Shown here: in pieces, positions 52,340 through 64,000 of the stretch
Position numbering within the stretch: position 1 is the stretch's first letter
Layout of the letters: every line of letters starts with the position of its first letter
From: Rhodococcus qingshengii JCM 15477
GTDB lineage: Bacteria; Actinomycetota; Actinomycetes; Mycobacteriales; Mycobacteriaceae
NCBI RefSeq assembly: GCF_023221595.1
Contig: NZ_CP096563.1
Coordinates: forward strand, 4,268,501 to 4,332,500
Direction of reading: 5' to 3'
Length of the DNA stretch: 64,000 nt
Notes under the pieces: model-generated
The model's database searches: none
The model's input: only the letters and a program-made list of their open reading frames with translations
What the model was told of the DNA's origin: nothing
Position numbers and translations under genes: made by a program

Positions 52340-55300
52340 GTGCAACCGGATTCAGTCAGGGCCCTCGACCTCGACCGAATTCGCGCTGTCGTGGGCACAA
52401 CCACCTACGACCGCGGACTTGTCTACCTGCGGGAGAATGCAGTCGAATCCATCGGATGGAACGACACCGCTGACATCTTGACCGGCGCTGTATCGGGAAC
52501 TGCGCGAGAGCCGTACACCTGCACGATTTCGGTAAGTCGCGGCGCGGCCGGTACAGCAACGTTCACGCGTGGCCTCTGCACGTGTCCCGTGCGGATGAAC
52601 TGCAAGCACGTAGTCGCGTTGGTACTCGCAGCGGTGGCCGAGGCGAACAAGACTCCACAACACCTCGGATGGGACAGCTCGCTCGAGGAGTTGCTCCGAC
52701 CAGACCTGGCCGGCCGCACTACACGTGGACTTGGCATTCAATTCACCACCCGAACCAAGGGCGCATCGACAAGGCTCATCATCAAACCCGTACAACCAGG
52801 AGCGAGAGGGTGGATCTCCGGCGGGCTCGCCTGGAACAAACTCGGAAGCACTTTTCAGTTCCCCGCAGATCACCTCCGGGTTCTACGCGACATACATCTC
52901 CTCCACAGCGCCGGCAACCATTACCGAAATCAGAATGCAGCGGAGATCGATCTTGCCGGGTTTCCGAGCCCGCAACTCTGGTCGCTTCTTGATGAGGCGA
53001 TCAGCGTCGGCGTTTCACTCGTTCACTCGAAGGCCGGCCTCGGCAACATCTCCCTACTCGACGACACCAACATCTGCCTCGACGTCCACGGAGCAGAAGA
53101 CGACAACCTCCGTCTCACTCCCCGAATTCAGACCGATGGGCACATCATCACCCATTCCGACTGGGGACTTGTCGGTACGCCGGCACATGGTGTCTTCGCG
53201 CTCGACGCCGCCAACGCGATCACGCTCGCACCGCTGCACACGCCGGTCACCCACCAATTGAGGCAGTTGATCGACTCCGGAAAGTCAGTCGACATACCCG
53301 CCGAGCATCGAGATGCGTTCACTTCGCGGTTCGTGTTCAAACTCGGAAGCCTCGCTCCCGTCCTATCTTCCGACGGTGCTTACAACCCACCGACTGTGTC
53401 CGGTCCTCGGCTACAACTGATGGCCACTTACGAAGGCGACCACCGCATCGACATCGAGTCGGCATGGAAGTACACCGTCGATGCCGACGAACTGATCATT
53501 TCTACCGCCGATGCAACCACCGACGAGTCCGAGGTCCGCAATCACGCTGCCGAAGATGCCATCACCAACAGCCTCGGCGCGGCCGCGGCGAAGGCCACTC
53601 TCGCGGGAACTTTGACCGGCCTCGATTCCATGCAGTTCACACTCGACCTCCTGCCCCAACTCGAAGCGCACGACGCCATCGACCTCACGGTTGCAGGAAC
53701 CCCCGCCGACTACCGGCCTGCAGACGACGCTGTCGTGATCGGCCTCAGCACATCAGCCCCCGACGGGGACAGCGGATCCGACTGGTTCGACCTCGATGTC
53801 ACCGTCGATGTTGCGGGACAAAGCGTTCCGTTCACAACACTGTTCTCTGCTCTGAGCAAGGGCGAGACTCACATACTGCTACCGGACGGCGCCTTCTTTC
53901 GGCTCGACGCACCTGAACTACTCGGCCTGCACCGTCTCATCACCGAAGCGCGGTCGCTACTCGATCGGCCTACCGGCAAACTCGGGATCAGCAAATTTCA
54001 GGCCGGACTGTGGGAAGAATTGACGGCGCTCGGAAGGGTCGAACATCAAGCAGCAGCTTGGAAGAAGCAGATCGCAGGATTGCTCGGCAGTTCGGGCATC
54101 GATCCCGTCGAAGTCCCGGACACGTTGACGGCAACGCTACGTCCCTATCAGGTCGACGGATTCCGTTGGCTCAATTTCCTGCGCCAGCACAGCCTGGGCG
54201 GCATACTCGCCGACGACATGGGCCTGGGCAAGACACTGCAGACCCTCGCAATGATCTGCGCTGCAAGGCAGTCGAATCCAGCCGCGCCTCCCTTTCTGAT
54301 CGTCGCACCCACCAGCGTGGTCTCCAACTGGAAGTCCGAAGTGGCGAAGTTCGCACCGACCCTCCACACCGCTGTCATCACGGACACGCTGCGCCGCAGA
54401 AAAACCGATCTGGCCGCACTCGTCGACGGGGCGGACATCGTCGTGACGTCGTACGCCCTCTTCCGCCTCGACACCGATGCGTATTCCGCGGGCCGCTGGT
54501 CCGGACTGGTACTCGACGAAGCCCAATTCGCCAAGAACCACAAGTCCAAGGTCCACCAGTGCGCGAGGGCGGTGAACGCACCGTTCAAACTCGCGATCAC
54601 CGGAACACCCATGGAGAACAATCTCATGGAGTTGTGGTCGCTGCTCGCGATCACTGCACCGGGACTGTTTCCCAGCCCCACCACCTTCACCGATTTCTAC
54701 CGCACTCCCATCGAAAAAGACGGTGATGCAGAACGATTGGCGCAACTGCGACGACGCGTCAAACCGCTGATGGTGCGGCGCACCAAGGAACAGGTGGCTG
54801 CGGACTTGCCGCCCAAGCAGGAGCAGGTACTCGAGATCGAGTTGCATCCGAGCCATCGCGCGATATACGACACCCACCTGCAACGCGAACGGCAGAAGAT
54901 TCTCGGACTGCTCGACGACGTCGACAAGAACCGATTCACGATCCTGCAATCGCTGACGCTGCTACGCCAACTCAGTCTCGACGTCTCGCTGGTCGACGAG
55001 GAAAGCGGACCCGTCCCATCGGCCAAGGTCGACGCTCTCGTCGAGCAATTGGACGACGTCATTGCCGGCGGACACCGTGCGTTGATCTTCAGCCAATTCA
55101 CCGGGTTCCTCGGTTCTGTCCGCAACCGACTCGACGAGGAAAGAATTCCGTACAGCTATCTCGACGGTTCGACGCGCAATCGCGGTGAAGTGTTGGAGGA
55201 GTTCAAGTCTGGTGCAGTCCCCGTCTTCCTGATCAGCCTCAAGGCTGGTGGCTTCGGCCTCAATCTCACCGAGGCCGACTACTGCTTCATTCTCGACCCC

Positions 55301-55522
55301 TGGTGGAACCCGGCCGCCGAGGCACAAGCGGTCGACCGTACTCACCGCATCGGGCAGACACGAAACGTCATGGTCTACCGCCTCATTGCCAAAGACACCA
55401 TCGAAGAGAAGGTCATGGCGCTCAAAGCCAAGAAGTCGGCATTGTTCTCGAATGTCATGGACGCCGAAGGCACACTGGGCACCGGACTCGACGCCGAGGA
55501 TCTTCGCGCGCTGTTCGAGTGA
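52340..55522 (+). CDS. SNF2-family helicase with SWIM zinc finger
   Basis: About 1060 residues. N-terminal SWIM motif CTCPVRMNCKHVVAL (CxC...CxH), a middle region without named motifs, and a C-terminal SNF2 engine: GGILADDMGLGKTLQTL (Walker A), VLDEAQFAKN, GTPMENNLMELWSLL, SLKAGGFGLNLTEADYC, and DRTHRIGQ. It is an ATP-driven DNA translocase, role in DNA repair or remodelling unknown. GTG 52340 gives a start that matches the family; the frame is open to 52286. It stands alone and is followed by TerD. Confidence 0.9.
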   Translation: MQPDSVRALDLDRIRAVVGTTTYDRGLVYLRENAVESIGWNDTADILTGAVSGTAREPYTCTISVSRGAAGTATFTRGLCTCPVRMNCKHVVALVLAAVAEANKTPQHLGWDSSLEELLRPDLAGRTTRGLGIQFTTRTKGASTRLIIKPVQPGARGWISGGLAWNKLGSTFQFPADHLRVLRDIHLLHSAGNHYRNQNAAEIDLAGFPSPQLWSLLDEAISVGVSLVHSKAGLGNISLLDDTNICLDVHGAEDDNLRLTPRIQTDGHIITHSDWGLVGTPAHGVFALDAANAITLAPLHTPVTHQLRQLIDSGKSVDIPAEHRDAFTSRFVFKLGSLAPVLSSDGAYNPPTVSGPRLQLMATYEGDHRIDIESAWKYTVDADELIISTADATTDESEVRNHAAEDAITNSLGAAAAKATLAGTLTGLDSMQFTLDLLPQLEAHDAIDLTVAGTPADYRPADDAVVIGLSTSAPDGDSGSDWFDLDVTVDVAGQSVPFTTLFSALSKGETHILLPDGAFFRLDAPELLGLHRLITEARSLLDRPTGKLGISKFQAGLWEELTALGRVEHQAAAWKKQIAGLLGSSGIDPVEVPDTLTATLRPYQVDGFRWLNFLRQHSLGGILADDMGLGKTLQTLAMICAARQSNPAAPPFLIVAPTSVVSNWKSEVAKFAPTLHTAVITDTLRRRKTDLAALVDGADIVVTSYALFRLDTDAYSAGRWSGLVLDEAQFAKNHKSKVHQCARAVNAPFKLAITGTPMENNLMELWSLLAITAPGLFPSPTTFTDFYRTPIEKDGDAERLAQLRRRVKPLMVRRTKEQVAADLPPKQEQVLEIELHPSHRAIYDTHLQRERQKILGLLDDVDKNRFTILQSLTLLRQLSLDVSLVDEESGPVPSAKVDALVEQLDDVIAGGHRALIFSQFTGFLGSVRNRLDEERIPYSYLDGSTRNRGEVLEEFKSGAVPVFLISLKAGGFGLNLTEADYCFILDPWWNPAAEAQAVDRTHRIGQTRNVMVYRLIAKDTIEEKVMALKAKKSALFSNVMDAEGTLGTGLDAEDLRALFE

Positions 55523-55635
55523 GGTGCCTATTCGGTCGAACCGCACCTACCCGCTCACGGTAATGTGAGTCGCGAACGGACAACACAGAACTCCCGAACG
55601 AAGAAATCCACTTCGTTCGAACGAGAGGAACCTGA

Positions 55636-56211
55636 ATGGGCGTCACACTTGCCAAGGGCGGCAACGTATCTCTGTCGAAGGCCGCACCCAATCTGACCAA
55701 GGTCGCAGTCGGTCTCGGCTGGGATGCACGCAGCACCAGTGGTGCCGACTTCGACCTCGACGCCAGCGCGTTGGTCACCGGCCCGGAACGCAAGGTCCTT
55801 TCCGACCTTCACTTCGTCTTCTACAACAACCTTCGCTCGCCCGACGGATCCATCGAGCACACCGGCGACAACCTCACCGGTGAAGGTGACGGCGACGACG
55901 AGGTCATCAACGTCGACCTCCCGGCTGTACCGCCCAACGTCACCAACATCTTCTTCCCCGTCTCGATTCACGACGCCGATGCGCGACTCCAGTCCTTCGG
56001 ACAGGTCACCAACGCCTACATCCGCGTCGTAGATCTGTCGAACGGCTCCGAACTGGCACGCTACGACCTCTCCGAAGATGCATCCACCGAGACAGCCATG
56101 CTTTTCGGTGAGCTCTACCGCCACAATGGCGAATGGAAGTTCCGTGCAGTCGGACAGGGATACGCATCGGGACTGGCCGGAATCGCCCGCGACTACGGCG
56201 TGAACATCTGA
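55636..56211 (+). CDS. terD: TerD-family protein
   Basis: 191 residues. Signature [29 protein letters not shown], then [68 protein letters not shown]. TerD proteins bind calcium and are linked to tellurite resistance and phage or stress defence. The TerD set (terA, terC, terZ) is absent, so this is a solitary copy. AACGAGAGGAACCTGA before ATG 55636 holds the ribosome site. Confidence 0.92.
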   Translation: MGVTLAKGGNVSLSKAAPNLTKVAVGLGWDARSTSGADFDLDASALVTGPERKVLSDLHFVFYNNLRSPDGSIEHTGDNLTGEGDGDDEVINVDLPAVPPNVTNIFFPVSIHDADARLQSFGQVTNAYIRVVDLSNGSELARYDLSEDASTETAMLFGELYRHNGEWKFRAVGQGYASGLAGIARDYGVNI

Positions 56212-56225
56212 TCTCTATCGGTACA

Positions 56226-56270
56226 CGAAACGGGGTTCGATTCGGCATTGCCGGATCGAACCCCGTTTCG
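56226..56270 (+). terminator. Rho-independent terminator after terD
   Basis: CGAAACGGGGTTCGAT / ATCGAACCCCGTTTCG, a perfect 16-bp stem. Confidence 0.85.
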
Positions 56271-56292
56271 GTTGTCTGCGTCGACGCGCGAG

Positions 56293-57525
56293 TTAACGCC
56301 GCAGGATCGCCCTCGCGAGGTGAACAGCCCAGGGCGAGTCCGCTTTGCTGCCGAACTTCCCCAGCTCGTACCCCGTAGCGCCGATCAATCCGAGCACCTC
56401 TACGGTGCTCCCGGACGTGTCACGTCTGGAAGTCTGAGCTCCAGCCATCAGGATGCTCGACGACCGAATCGACTCCAGCGCTCCCGCGACGAAACGATGA
56501 CGATCCGCCGGGGACATGCCGGCGGCTACGGCAAGGAGGACGAGGAGTTCCACCGCTCTCTGCGAGCCGCCGGGCGCAACCGGAACTCCCTCGACGATCA
56601 CCGACCACGTCATTGACGCGTCCCGCTCTGCCGACTGTCCCCGCTTCGTCAGAACAATCTGCCCTTTGTGCTTTCGCACCAGGCCGAACTTCTTGAGCAC
56701 TGCGAAGAGTGATCGCCCTTGTGGAAGGTTTACAGGTCCCAGTTCAGGTTCGTCGAGCATCGCGTCGACCGTCGTGAAGAAATCATCGGCACCGATCCCT
56801 TCGACACCGATCAGAGCCAGAACCGCTTGAATGCGTTGGCCCGCCTCGACGTGGACCAACTCCCCGATTGCCGACTGATCGTCAATGCCTGCTCGGGCGA
56901 GGACCGCATGCAGTTCCGGGACTCGCGAGGGTCCCAGGCATTCGACGAGCTTCGCAATGTCGTACGACGCAGCGATCTCGTCCGGTCTAGGACTATGCAG
57001 TCGATTATTGACCTCAGCGATCTCGAATCGTGTCGGCTCGAAATCAGTTTGTGGCCATTCGAGGGTCCATTCATGGGAGCGCAGCTTCTCCGAAGCGAGA
57101 ACACCGAGGAGCTGCTCGTACTCGTCAGGTCCGACGCATTCCTCCGGCGGACAAGCACCGCGACCCGCGGCACACACAACTTGGAACCCTTCGGGCAGTA
57201 CTTCGGAAGATTCAAGTGTCAGCGTGTGGCGCCAGTTCCCGAAGCGTCCGTAGCGATAACTGATTTCATCGCCAGGCGAGACCATGACCTCGTCCAGGCG
57301 TACCGCGGACTCTACGATCGCCGCTCGGCCGGCCCGACGCTGCTCTGCGTTGCTCCCGGAAGCTACGTACTCTTCGACCTCGCCGGGAAATCGGCTGCCG
57401 GACTTGGACCACGCGTGCGATTGACGGTCACTCCACCCCATTGCCCGTTGAACCACCGAATGCAGGTCATCCAGATTCAGATCCGACGCGACGAGGATTC
57501 GTCGCCAGATCTGAGTGGAAACATT
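56293..57525 (-). pseudogene. pRiA4b ORF-3-like gene, 3' part (broken by IS21-family element)
   Basis: The coding sequence for the larger C-terminal part (about 410 codons) of a protein paralogous to that at 22167-23561. From the insertion site it reads STQIWRRILVASDLNLDDLHSVVQRAMGWSDRQSHAW, VRLDEVMV, NWRHTLTLE and CPPEECVGPDEYEQLL, the same motif order as the intact paralogue. The 5' part lies at 60179-60364. Removing the element and one copy of the 6-bp repeat joins ...ISVDNV to STQIWRR in frame, giving a protein of about 470 residues. Frame extension into the element (to 57651) is an artefact. Confidence 0.87.
57520..57525. repeat. Target-site duplication, left copy
   Basis: AACATT, repeated exactly at 60179-60184, flanking the IS21-family element. 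Confidence 0.8.
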
Positions 57526-57651
57526 TGTCAAGGGACAGTAGGAACTGCCCAGGGGCGGTCGTGAGACCTGCCCGCTGACGGTCACGAGAACTGCCCGGTG
57601 GTGGCCATGGGATCTGCCCAGTGGGCTTGCGGCCACCACCGACCAGAGCAC

Positions 57652-58446
57652 TCAGCTCAAGGGACTCACCCCTCGGCCGGCGAGTGCCTGGGTAAGTCGC
57701 ACGGAGTCTCCGCTGGTCTGGCACACGTGGGCGTGGTGCAGTAGCCGGTCGACGGTGGCGGTCGCCAGCGTCTTGGGCATCAGCTCGTCGAACCCGGACG
57801 GGTGCAGGTTCGAGCTGATCGCGACCGACCGCTTCTCGTAGGCGGCGTCGACGAGCCGGTAGAGCCCCTCGGCGGCATCCTGGGCGACCGGCAACAGGCC
57901 GATGTCGTCGACGACAACGAGATCGGCGCGCAGCACACGGGCGATGGCCTTGGACACCGTGTCGTCGGCACGATGGCGGCGCAGCAGGACCCCGAGGTCT
58001 TCCAGGGTGAACCAGGCGACCTTCAACCCGGCCTCGACGGCTTGGTGACCGAGTGCCTCCAGTAGGAACGTCTTCCCGGTCCCCGACGGCCCGCACACGA
58101 CGAGGTTTTCCCGACGGTGGACCCATTCCAGGGTGCGGAGTGCCTGCTGGGTCGGTGCCGGGATCGAGGATGCCTCGGGCTGCCACGCATCGAACGTCTT
58201 CCCGGTCGGGAACCCCGCAGCCGCCCTGCGGGTGGCCAGTGCGGAGCGTTCCCTTCCGGCGACCTCCTCGGCGAACAGAGCCTTGAGCACCTCGGCGGGC
58301 TCCCAGCGTTGGGCCTTCGCGGTCGCGACGACCTCCGGTGCGTGGCGACGGATGTGGGGCAGCCGAAGCCGCCGCAAGAGGTCCTCCAACTCGGCCGGCA
58401 ACGGCGGCGCGGACGCCATCGATGGTGTGGTGGTCTTGGTCGTCAT
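57652..58446 (-). CDS. istB: IstB-type ATP-binding transposition helper
   Basis: 264 residues. Walker A VVCGPSGTGKTFLLEAL, Walker B LVVVDDIG, and the family's SSNLHPSGFDELM segment. IstB is a DnaC-like AAA+ ATPase that helps IstA choose the target. The start overlaps the istA stop by four bases (ATGA, 58443-58446). The frame stays open to 58974 inside istA, which is a shadow. Confidence 0.93.
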   Translation of the reverse strand: MTTKTTTPSMASAPPLPAELEDLLRRLRLPHIRRHAPEVVATAKAQRWEPAEVLKALFAEEVAGRERSALATRRAAAGFPTGKTFDAWQPEASSIPAPTQQALRTLEWVHRRENLVVCGPSGTGKTFLLEALGHQAVEAGLKVAWFTLEDLGVLLRRHRADDTVSKAIARVLRADLVVVDDIGLLPVAQDAAEGLYRLVDAAYEKRSVAISSNLHPSGFDELMPKTLATATVDRLLHHAHVCQTSGDSVRLTQALAGRGVSPLS

Positions 58447-59987
58447 CGGGTCACCTCGTTCCCCTCGCGGCTGTCGTGCTGGCTGTCGTGCTGGCCGAGA
58501 CGTGCCCATCCGGCGGTGCCCTGGGTCAGCGACCGTTCTTCGCCGGCACGGTGCTCGCCAACAGCGGGTTGCCGGGCGTGGTGGTCGAGGATCGAGGACA
58601 GATCGGCCTCGGCGAACCGGCCGTGGACGGCGGCGTGGCCGAGTGCCCAGTCGACCTCGACGGGGTCGAACAGCTTGGCCAGGCTGAGGGCTTCGGCCAT
58701 CTTGACCCTCATCCGCGGCGTGCCCGCCGCAGCGGCCTCGACCAGCCACAGGCGGGCGCCCTCGCCCAGGTCGAGGAACTCGGCTTCCGCTGGGTTCTTC
58801 GCTCGCGGCTGCCGGTTCAACGGACCTTCCGGCTGCGGTGGGAAGTGCTCGTCGTTGATCCTCGGCGTGCCCGGCGTCGCGCGCGCGTGGCGGGCGACCT
58901 CGGCGGGTCCGTCCTCGCCGACGTGAACGATGACGACCTCCTCGCCGTCGCCGAGTCCTTGGGCACGAACCCACACCGTGGCGCCGAGCAGGGTGTGTGG
59001 CACCGAGTACTGGCCGGACTCGAACATCACCATCGGCGTGTTGCCCGGCACTACCCGGGTGGTGCCGAACGCGACTGTGTGCGGCTGTGTCGGGACCGGG
59101 TGTAGCCGTGTCCGCTCTTCGGCCAACATCTCGACCGGTGGCCGCTTCGTGGTCCGGTGAGCCCGGGTGTTGACCTTCTGACAGAACGCCTCACACGCCT
59201 CCTCGAGCTCGCTAAACGACGCGTACTCCTCACGCAGGTTGGTGTCCTTGGGCACCAGGTCGGCCTTGCTGATCTTCACCGACGACTCGGTGCCGCCCTT
59301 GGACGCCGGATCCGCCGGCACACAGGTGTGGACCACGACCGAGTAGTGCTCGGCGAAGGTGACGAGCTGTCCGTTGCGGACCGGGATCCCGGCGATGTGC
59401 TCGGTCGTGACGGTCTTCTCGTTGTCGGTCAGCACGTAGGTCGGCACCCCACCCAACCGGCGGAAGGTCTGGTCCAGCGCGGCGAACACGGACGGCATGG
59501 TCTTATCGCGCAGCGCGATCACGACCCGGAACCGCGACCACGCCAGCCACGCCACGAACAGAACCGTCTTGACGCCGTCGACGACAGGTCCGTCGCCGTA
59601 GTCGTACTGCAGCCACATCCCCGGCTCGGTGACCCAGGGCCGGTGGACCCGCACATGTCCTGACCGGTATGACTTCTTCACCGATGCGACCGCACGACGG
59701 GTGGTGCGCTCCGAACCCTTGTAGCCCATCGCGAGCAGCTTCTCGTGCGCTCTGTCGGCACGGACCTTGCCCTTGGACCGCTCGACCCACTCCTCGACCT
59801 TGGGCAGGTACTCATCGATCAACTGCGGCCGAGTCACGGCCTTGTCCAGCTCACCCCCGGCAGCACGGCGGTCCACGTAGTGCTTGACCGTGTGGTGCGA
59901 GCATCCGGCCAGCTCGCCGGCATCACGCAACGACCCTGTCAGGTCGTAGGCATCCAGGATTTCCATGATCTCCTCGGCAGACTTCAA
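58443..59987 (-). CDS. istA: IstA-type transposase
   Basis: 514 residues. N-terminal HTH (LTGSLRDAGELAGCSHHTVKHYVDRR), then the integrase-like DDE core: WLQYDYGDGPVVDG (first Asp), YVLTDNEKTVTTEH (second Asp), and the Glu in KGGTESSVK. A C-terminal beta-barrel and tail complete it. The start is TTG at 59987, supported by GAGGAGGG six bases upstream. Length is normal, and no frameshift is seen. Confidence 0.92.
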   Translation of the reverse strand: MKSAEEIMEILDAYDLTGSLRDAGELAGCSHHTVKHYVDRRAAGGELDKAVTRPQLIDEYLPKVEEWVERSKGKVRADRAHEKLLAMGYKGSERTTRRAVASVKKSYRSGHVRVHRPWVTEPGMWLQYDYGDGPVVDGVKTVLFVAWLAWSRFRVVIALRDKTMPSVFAALDQTFRRLGGVPTYVLTDNEKTVTTEHIAGIPVRNGQLVTFAEHYSVVVHTCVPADPASKGGTESSVKISKADLVPKDTNLREEYASFSELEEACEAFCQKVNTRAHRTTKRPPVEMLAEERTRLHPVPTQPHTVAFGTTRVVPGNTPMVMFESGQYSVPHTLLGATVWVRAQGLGDGEEVVIVHVGEDGPAEVARHARATPGTPRINDEHFPPQPEGPLNRQPRAKNPAEAEFLDLGEGARLWLVEAAAAGTPRMRVKMAEALSLAKLFDPVEVDWALGHAAVHGRFAEADLSSILDHHARQPAVGEHRAGEERSLTQGTAGWARLGQHDSQHDSREGNEVTR

Positions 59988-60178
59988 GTTGTCCCTCCTC
60001 AGGGCGACGGGCGCTTCAGCACCGCCGATCGCACCTGAGGAGGGGCCTCAACCGTCGGAGCCGGTGAGGCAGACGACGTCGTGTCGGGCAGATCCCATGA
60101 CCGCCACCGGGCAGGTTTCATGTCCGCCAGCGGGCAGTTTCGTGGCCGTCTCCGGGCAGAATTTCATGGCCGCCGACA

Positions 60179-60184
60179 AACATT
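60179..60184. repeat. Target-site duplication, right copy
   Basis: AACATT, identical to 57520-57525. Confidence 0.8.
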
Positions 60185-60364
60185 GTCGACACTGATACGT
60201 ATCGCGTATTGCGCCGGTACCGCGCGCCTCTTCGAACGCAACGATCGCGCAATCTGAATGCCCCCACGCCCTCCGCCAGCTTCTAGTACAAACCTTTGCA
60301 GTTCTTCAGGTTCCGTCGGAACGAGTCGCAAATGCGACACCCTCGAGCTGCTCAACCCCACCAT
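60179..60364 (-). pseudogene. pRiA4b ORF-3-like gene, 5' part
   Basis: From ATG 60364 the frame reads MVGLSSSRVSHLRLVPTEPE and continues to ISVDNV, where the IS21-family element begins. The start of the intact paralogue (QRVRRASHLRLVPAY) matches it. GTG 60340 is an alternative start. It joins 56293-57525 in frame once the element is removed. Confidence 0.8.
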
Positions 60365-60731
60365 GAGACTCAGCCTAGGCCAAAGTGCTAGGGACGAAGG
60401 CACAAAATCGGAGAGTACTTCGGACTTATGAGACGGTTCACAATCTATACCTTGGCTAACAAGTCGCTACGTGCATCGGCGGCGGCATCTTCCTCGCCCA
60501 ATTCCTGCCCTGATAGTGAACGTACCGTTCCCCTCGCCTAAGAGGGTGAGCGTGTCGTTCGCTCGGTCCCGGGCGGGGTGGTGAGTCGGCGGCGTGCCCG
60601 CCCCTTTGATGGTGTGAACGGTGCGTTGGGTCGATCTGAGGCGACGAACGTGCCGTTCGCTCGAAGTCGGGGGTGCCGGCGGCGGTGCTTTCGGGTGATG
60701 GTGGTGGTGGTGGGGTGTTTTGGGTACGAGA
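60365..60731. other. Non-coding region with a cluster of short palindromic repeats
   Basis: About 370 bases with no convincing gene. Between 60518 and 60658 lie four related copies of GAACG-N3-CGTTC type: 60518-60530 (GAACGTACCGTTC), 60548-60560 (GAGCGTGTCGTTC), 60616-60628 (GAACGGTGCGTTG) and 60646-60658 (GAACGTGCCGTTC), the first and last best. The rest is low-complexity and G-rich in places (60700-60720). Confidence 0.5.
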
Positions 60732-60763
60732 AAGCCCCCCAACCATCACTGGTTGGGGGGCTT
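60732..60763 (-). terminator. rRNA operon terminator
   Basis: AAGCCCCCCAACCA / TGGTTGGGGGGCTT, a perfect 14-bp stem with loop TCAC, followed on the minus strand by TTCTCG. It lies directly after the 5S gene, so it ends the rrn transcript. Confidence 0.9.
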
Positions 60764-60775
60764 CTCTAATGTGTG

Positions 60776-60893
60776 TTCGGCGGTGTCCTACTCTCCCACA
60801 CCCTGTCGAGTGCAGTACCATCGGCGCTGAAGGGCTTAGCTTCCGGGTTCGGAATGGGACCGGGCGTTTCCCCTTCGCTATGACCGCCGTAAC
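60776..60893 (-). rRNA. rrf: 5S ribosomal RNA
   Basis: On the minus strand the sequence begins GTTACGGCGGTCATAGCGA and ends near ACACCGCCGAA, about 118 nt, the full length and ends of actinobacterial 5S. It includes the CCCGGTCCCATTCCGAAC and GGAAGCTAAGCC core. The 23S gene lies 5' to it with about 150 bases between. Ends are placed to within a few bases. Confidence 0.93.
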
Positions 60894-61046
60894 TCTATGA
60901 AACTGTCACAGTAACCTTCTTCTGATCACCTGGTTTCACCACCCGTCAACACCAGTTTCTGGTGTTGGGGGATGGAGAAAACAGGGTTTCTCATCAGTAT
61001 CTGTGTGTTGTTTCAGATACCGCACAGTGGACGCGTAGCTTCTTTG
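60894..61046 (-). other. 23S-5S internal transcribed spacer
   Basis: About 150 bases between the two rRNA genes. No tRNA is seen. It contains AT-rich and CAACACACAGATACTG segments that could pair with sequence near the 5S start for RNase III processing. Confidence 0.75.

Positions 61047-64000
<2,954 letters not shown>

Larger units (their letters stand above)
57526..60178 (-). mobile_element. Complete IS21-family insertion sequence, 2653 bp
   Basis: Starts TGTC and ends GACA, flanked by AACATT on both sides. It contains istA and istB overlapping by ATGA. Each end carries repeated TGCCC motifs, the first at exactly 21-25 bases from each tip, then at 23, 23 and 23 bases on the left (57546, 57569, 57592, 57615) and 22, 23 and 23 on the right (60154, 60132, 60109, 60086, inverted), the multiple terminal repeats typical of IS21 elements. 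Both genes are intact, so it may be active. It interrupts a pRiA4b ORF-3-like gene. Confidence 0.92.

Overview
The window looks like a chromosomal segment from a high-GC mycolate-producing actinobacterium, most likely Rhodococcus of the erythropolis/qingshengii type. The evidence is an antigen-85-like esterase, a Stealth-type capsule/glycan phosphotransferase, two DUF3558 lipoproteins, a FadD15-type acyl-CoA ligase, a close relative of mycobacterial Rv0805, frequent ATGA/GTGA gene overlaps, GTG and TTG starts, and an actinobacterial rrn end (23S and 5S on the minus strand at the right edge). The species is inferred, since no search was run.

Layout. 1-8.0 kb: a lectin/LysM protein, a small secreted protein, a TY-Chap (YbjN-like) protein, a Tat-exported acetamidase-family protein, a methyltransferase, a valine/leucine dehydrogenase divergent from an Lrp regulator, and a type-II (RibH2-like) lumazine synthase. 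8.0-13.5 kb: a redox signalling cluster (response regulator fused to a thioredoxin-reductase-like flavoprotein without its CxxC, a cyclic-nucleotide-domain histidine kinase, and a UBP zinc finger), flanked on both sides by paralogous two-gene units (DUF3558 lipoprotein plus small helical protein). 13.7-24.4 kb: a butanediol dehydrogenase, a flavoprotein/ferredoxin pair with a ribbon-helix-helix gene and a perfect operator-like palindrome, MarR-fadD15, a Dur3-like sodium symporter with a 43-residue partner gene, a pRiA4b ORF-3-like protein and a second TY-Chap protein.

24.4-33.6 kb, all on the minus strand: a tightly overlapping operon encoding a sigma-region-4-like DNA-binding protein, a MutL/MORC GHKL ATPase, a Z1-domain ATPase, a ParA-type ATPase, a small basic protein and an HNH nuclease. 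It shares the MutL+Z1 core of Mza-type antiphage systems and of the MutL/Z1 restriction loci, but the accessory genes differ. This is the best candidate for a poorly described system in the window.

33.6-52.3 kb is metabolic: LLM flavin monooxygenases (two of them downstream of a SAM riboswitch), an MBL hydrolase, a universal stress protein coupled to an amino-acid permease, a divergent ornithine-racemase-like protein fused to an arginase-like domain, a gene split by an in-frame TGA, a TauD dioxygenase, a Stealth protein, an Rv0805-like phosphodiesterase, a dicarboxylate/amino-acid symporter and an Ag85-like esterase. 52.3-60.4 kb: a SWIM-SNF2 helicase, TerD, and a second pRiA4b ORF-3-like gene interrupted by a complete IS21-family element (57526-60178) with a 6-bp target duplication. 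60.5-64 kb: a palindromic repeat cluster, the rrn terminator, 5S and most of 23S rRNA.
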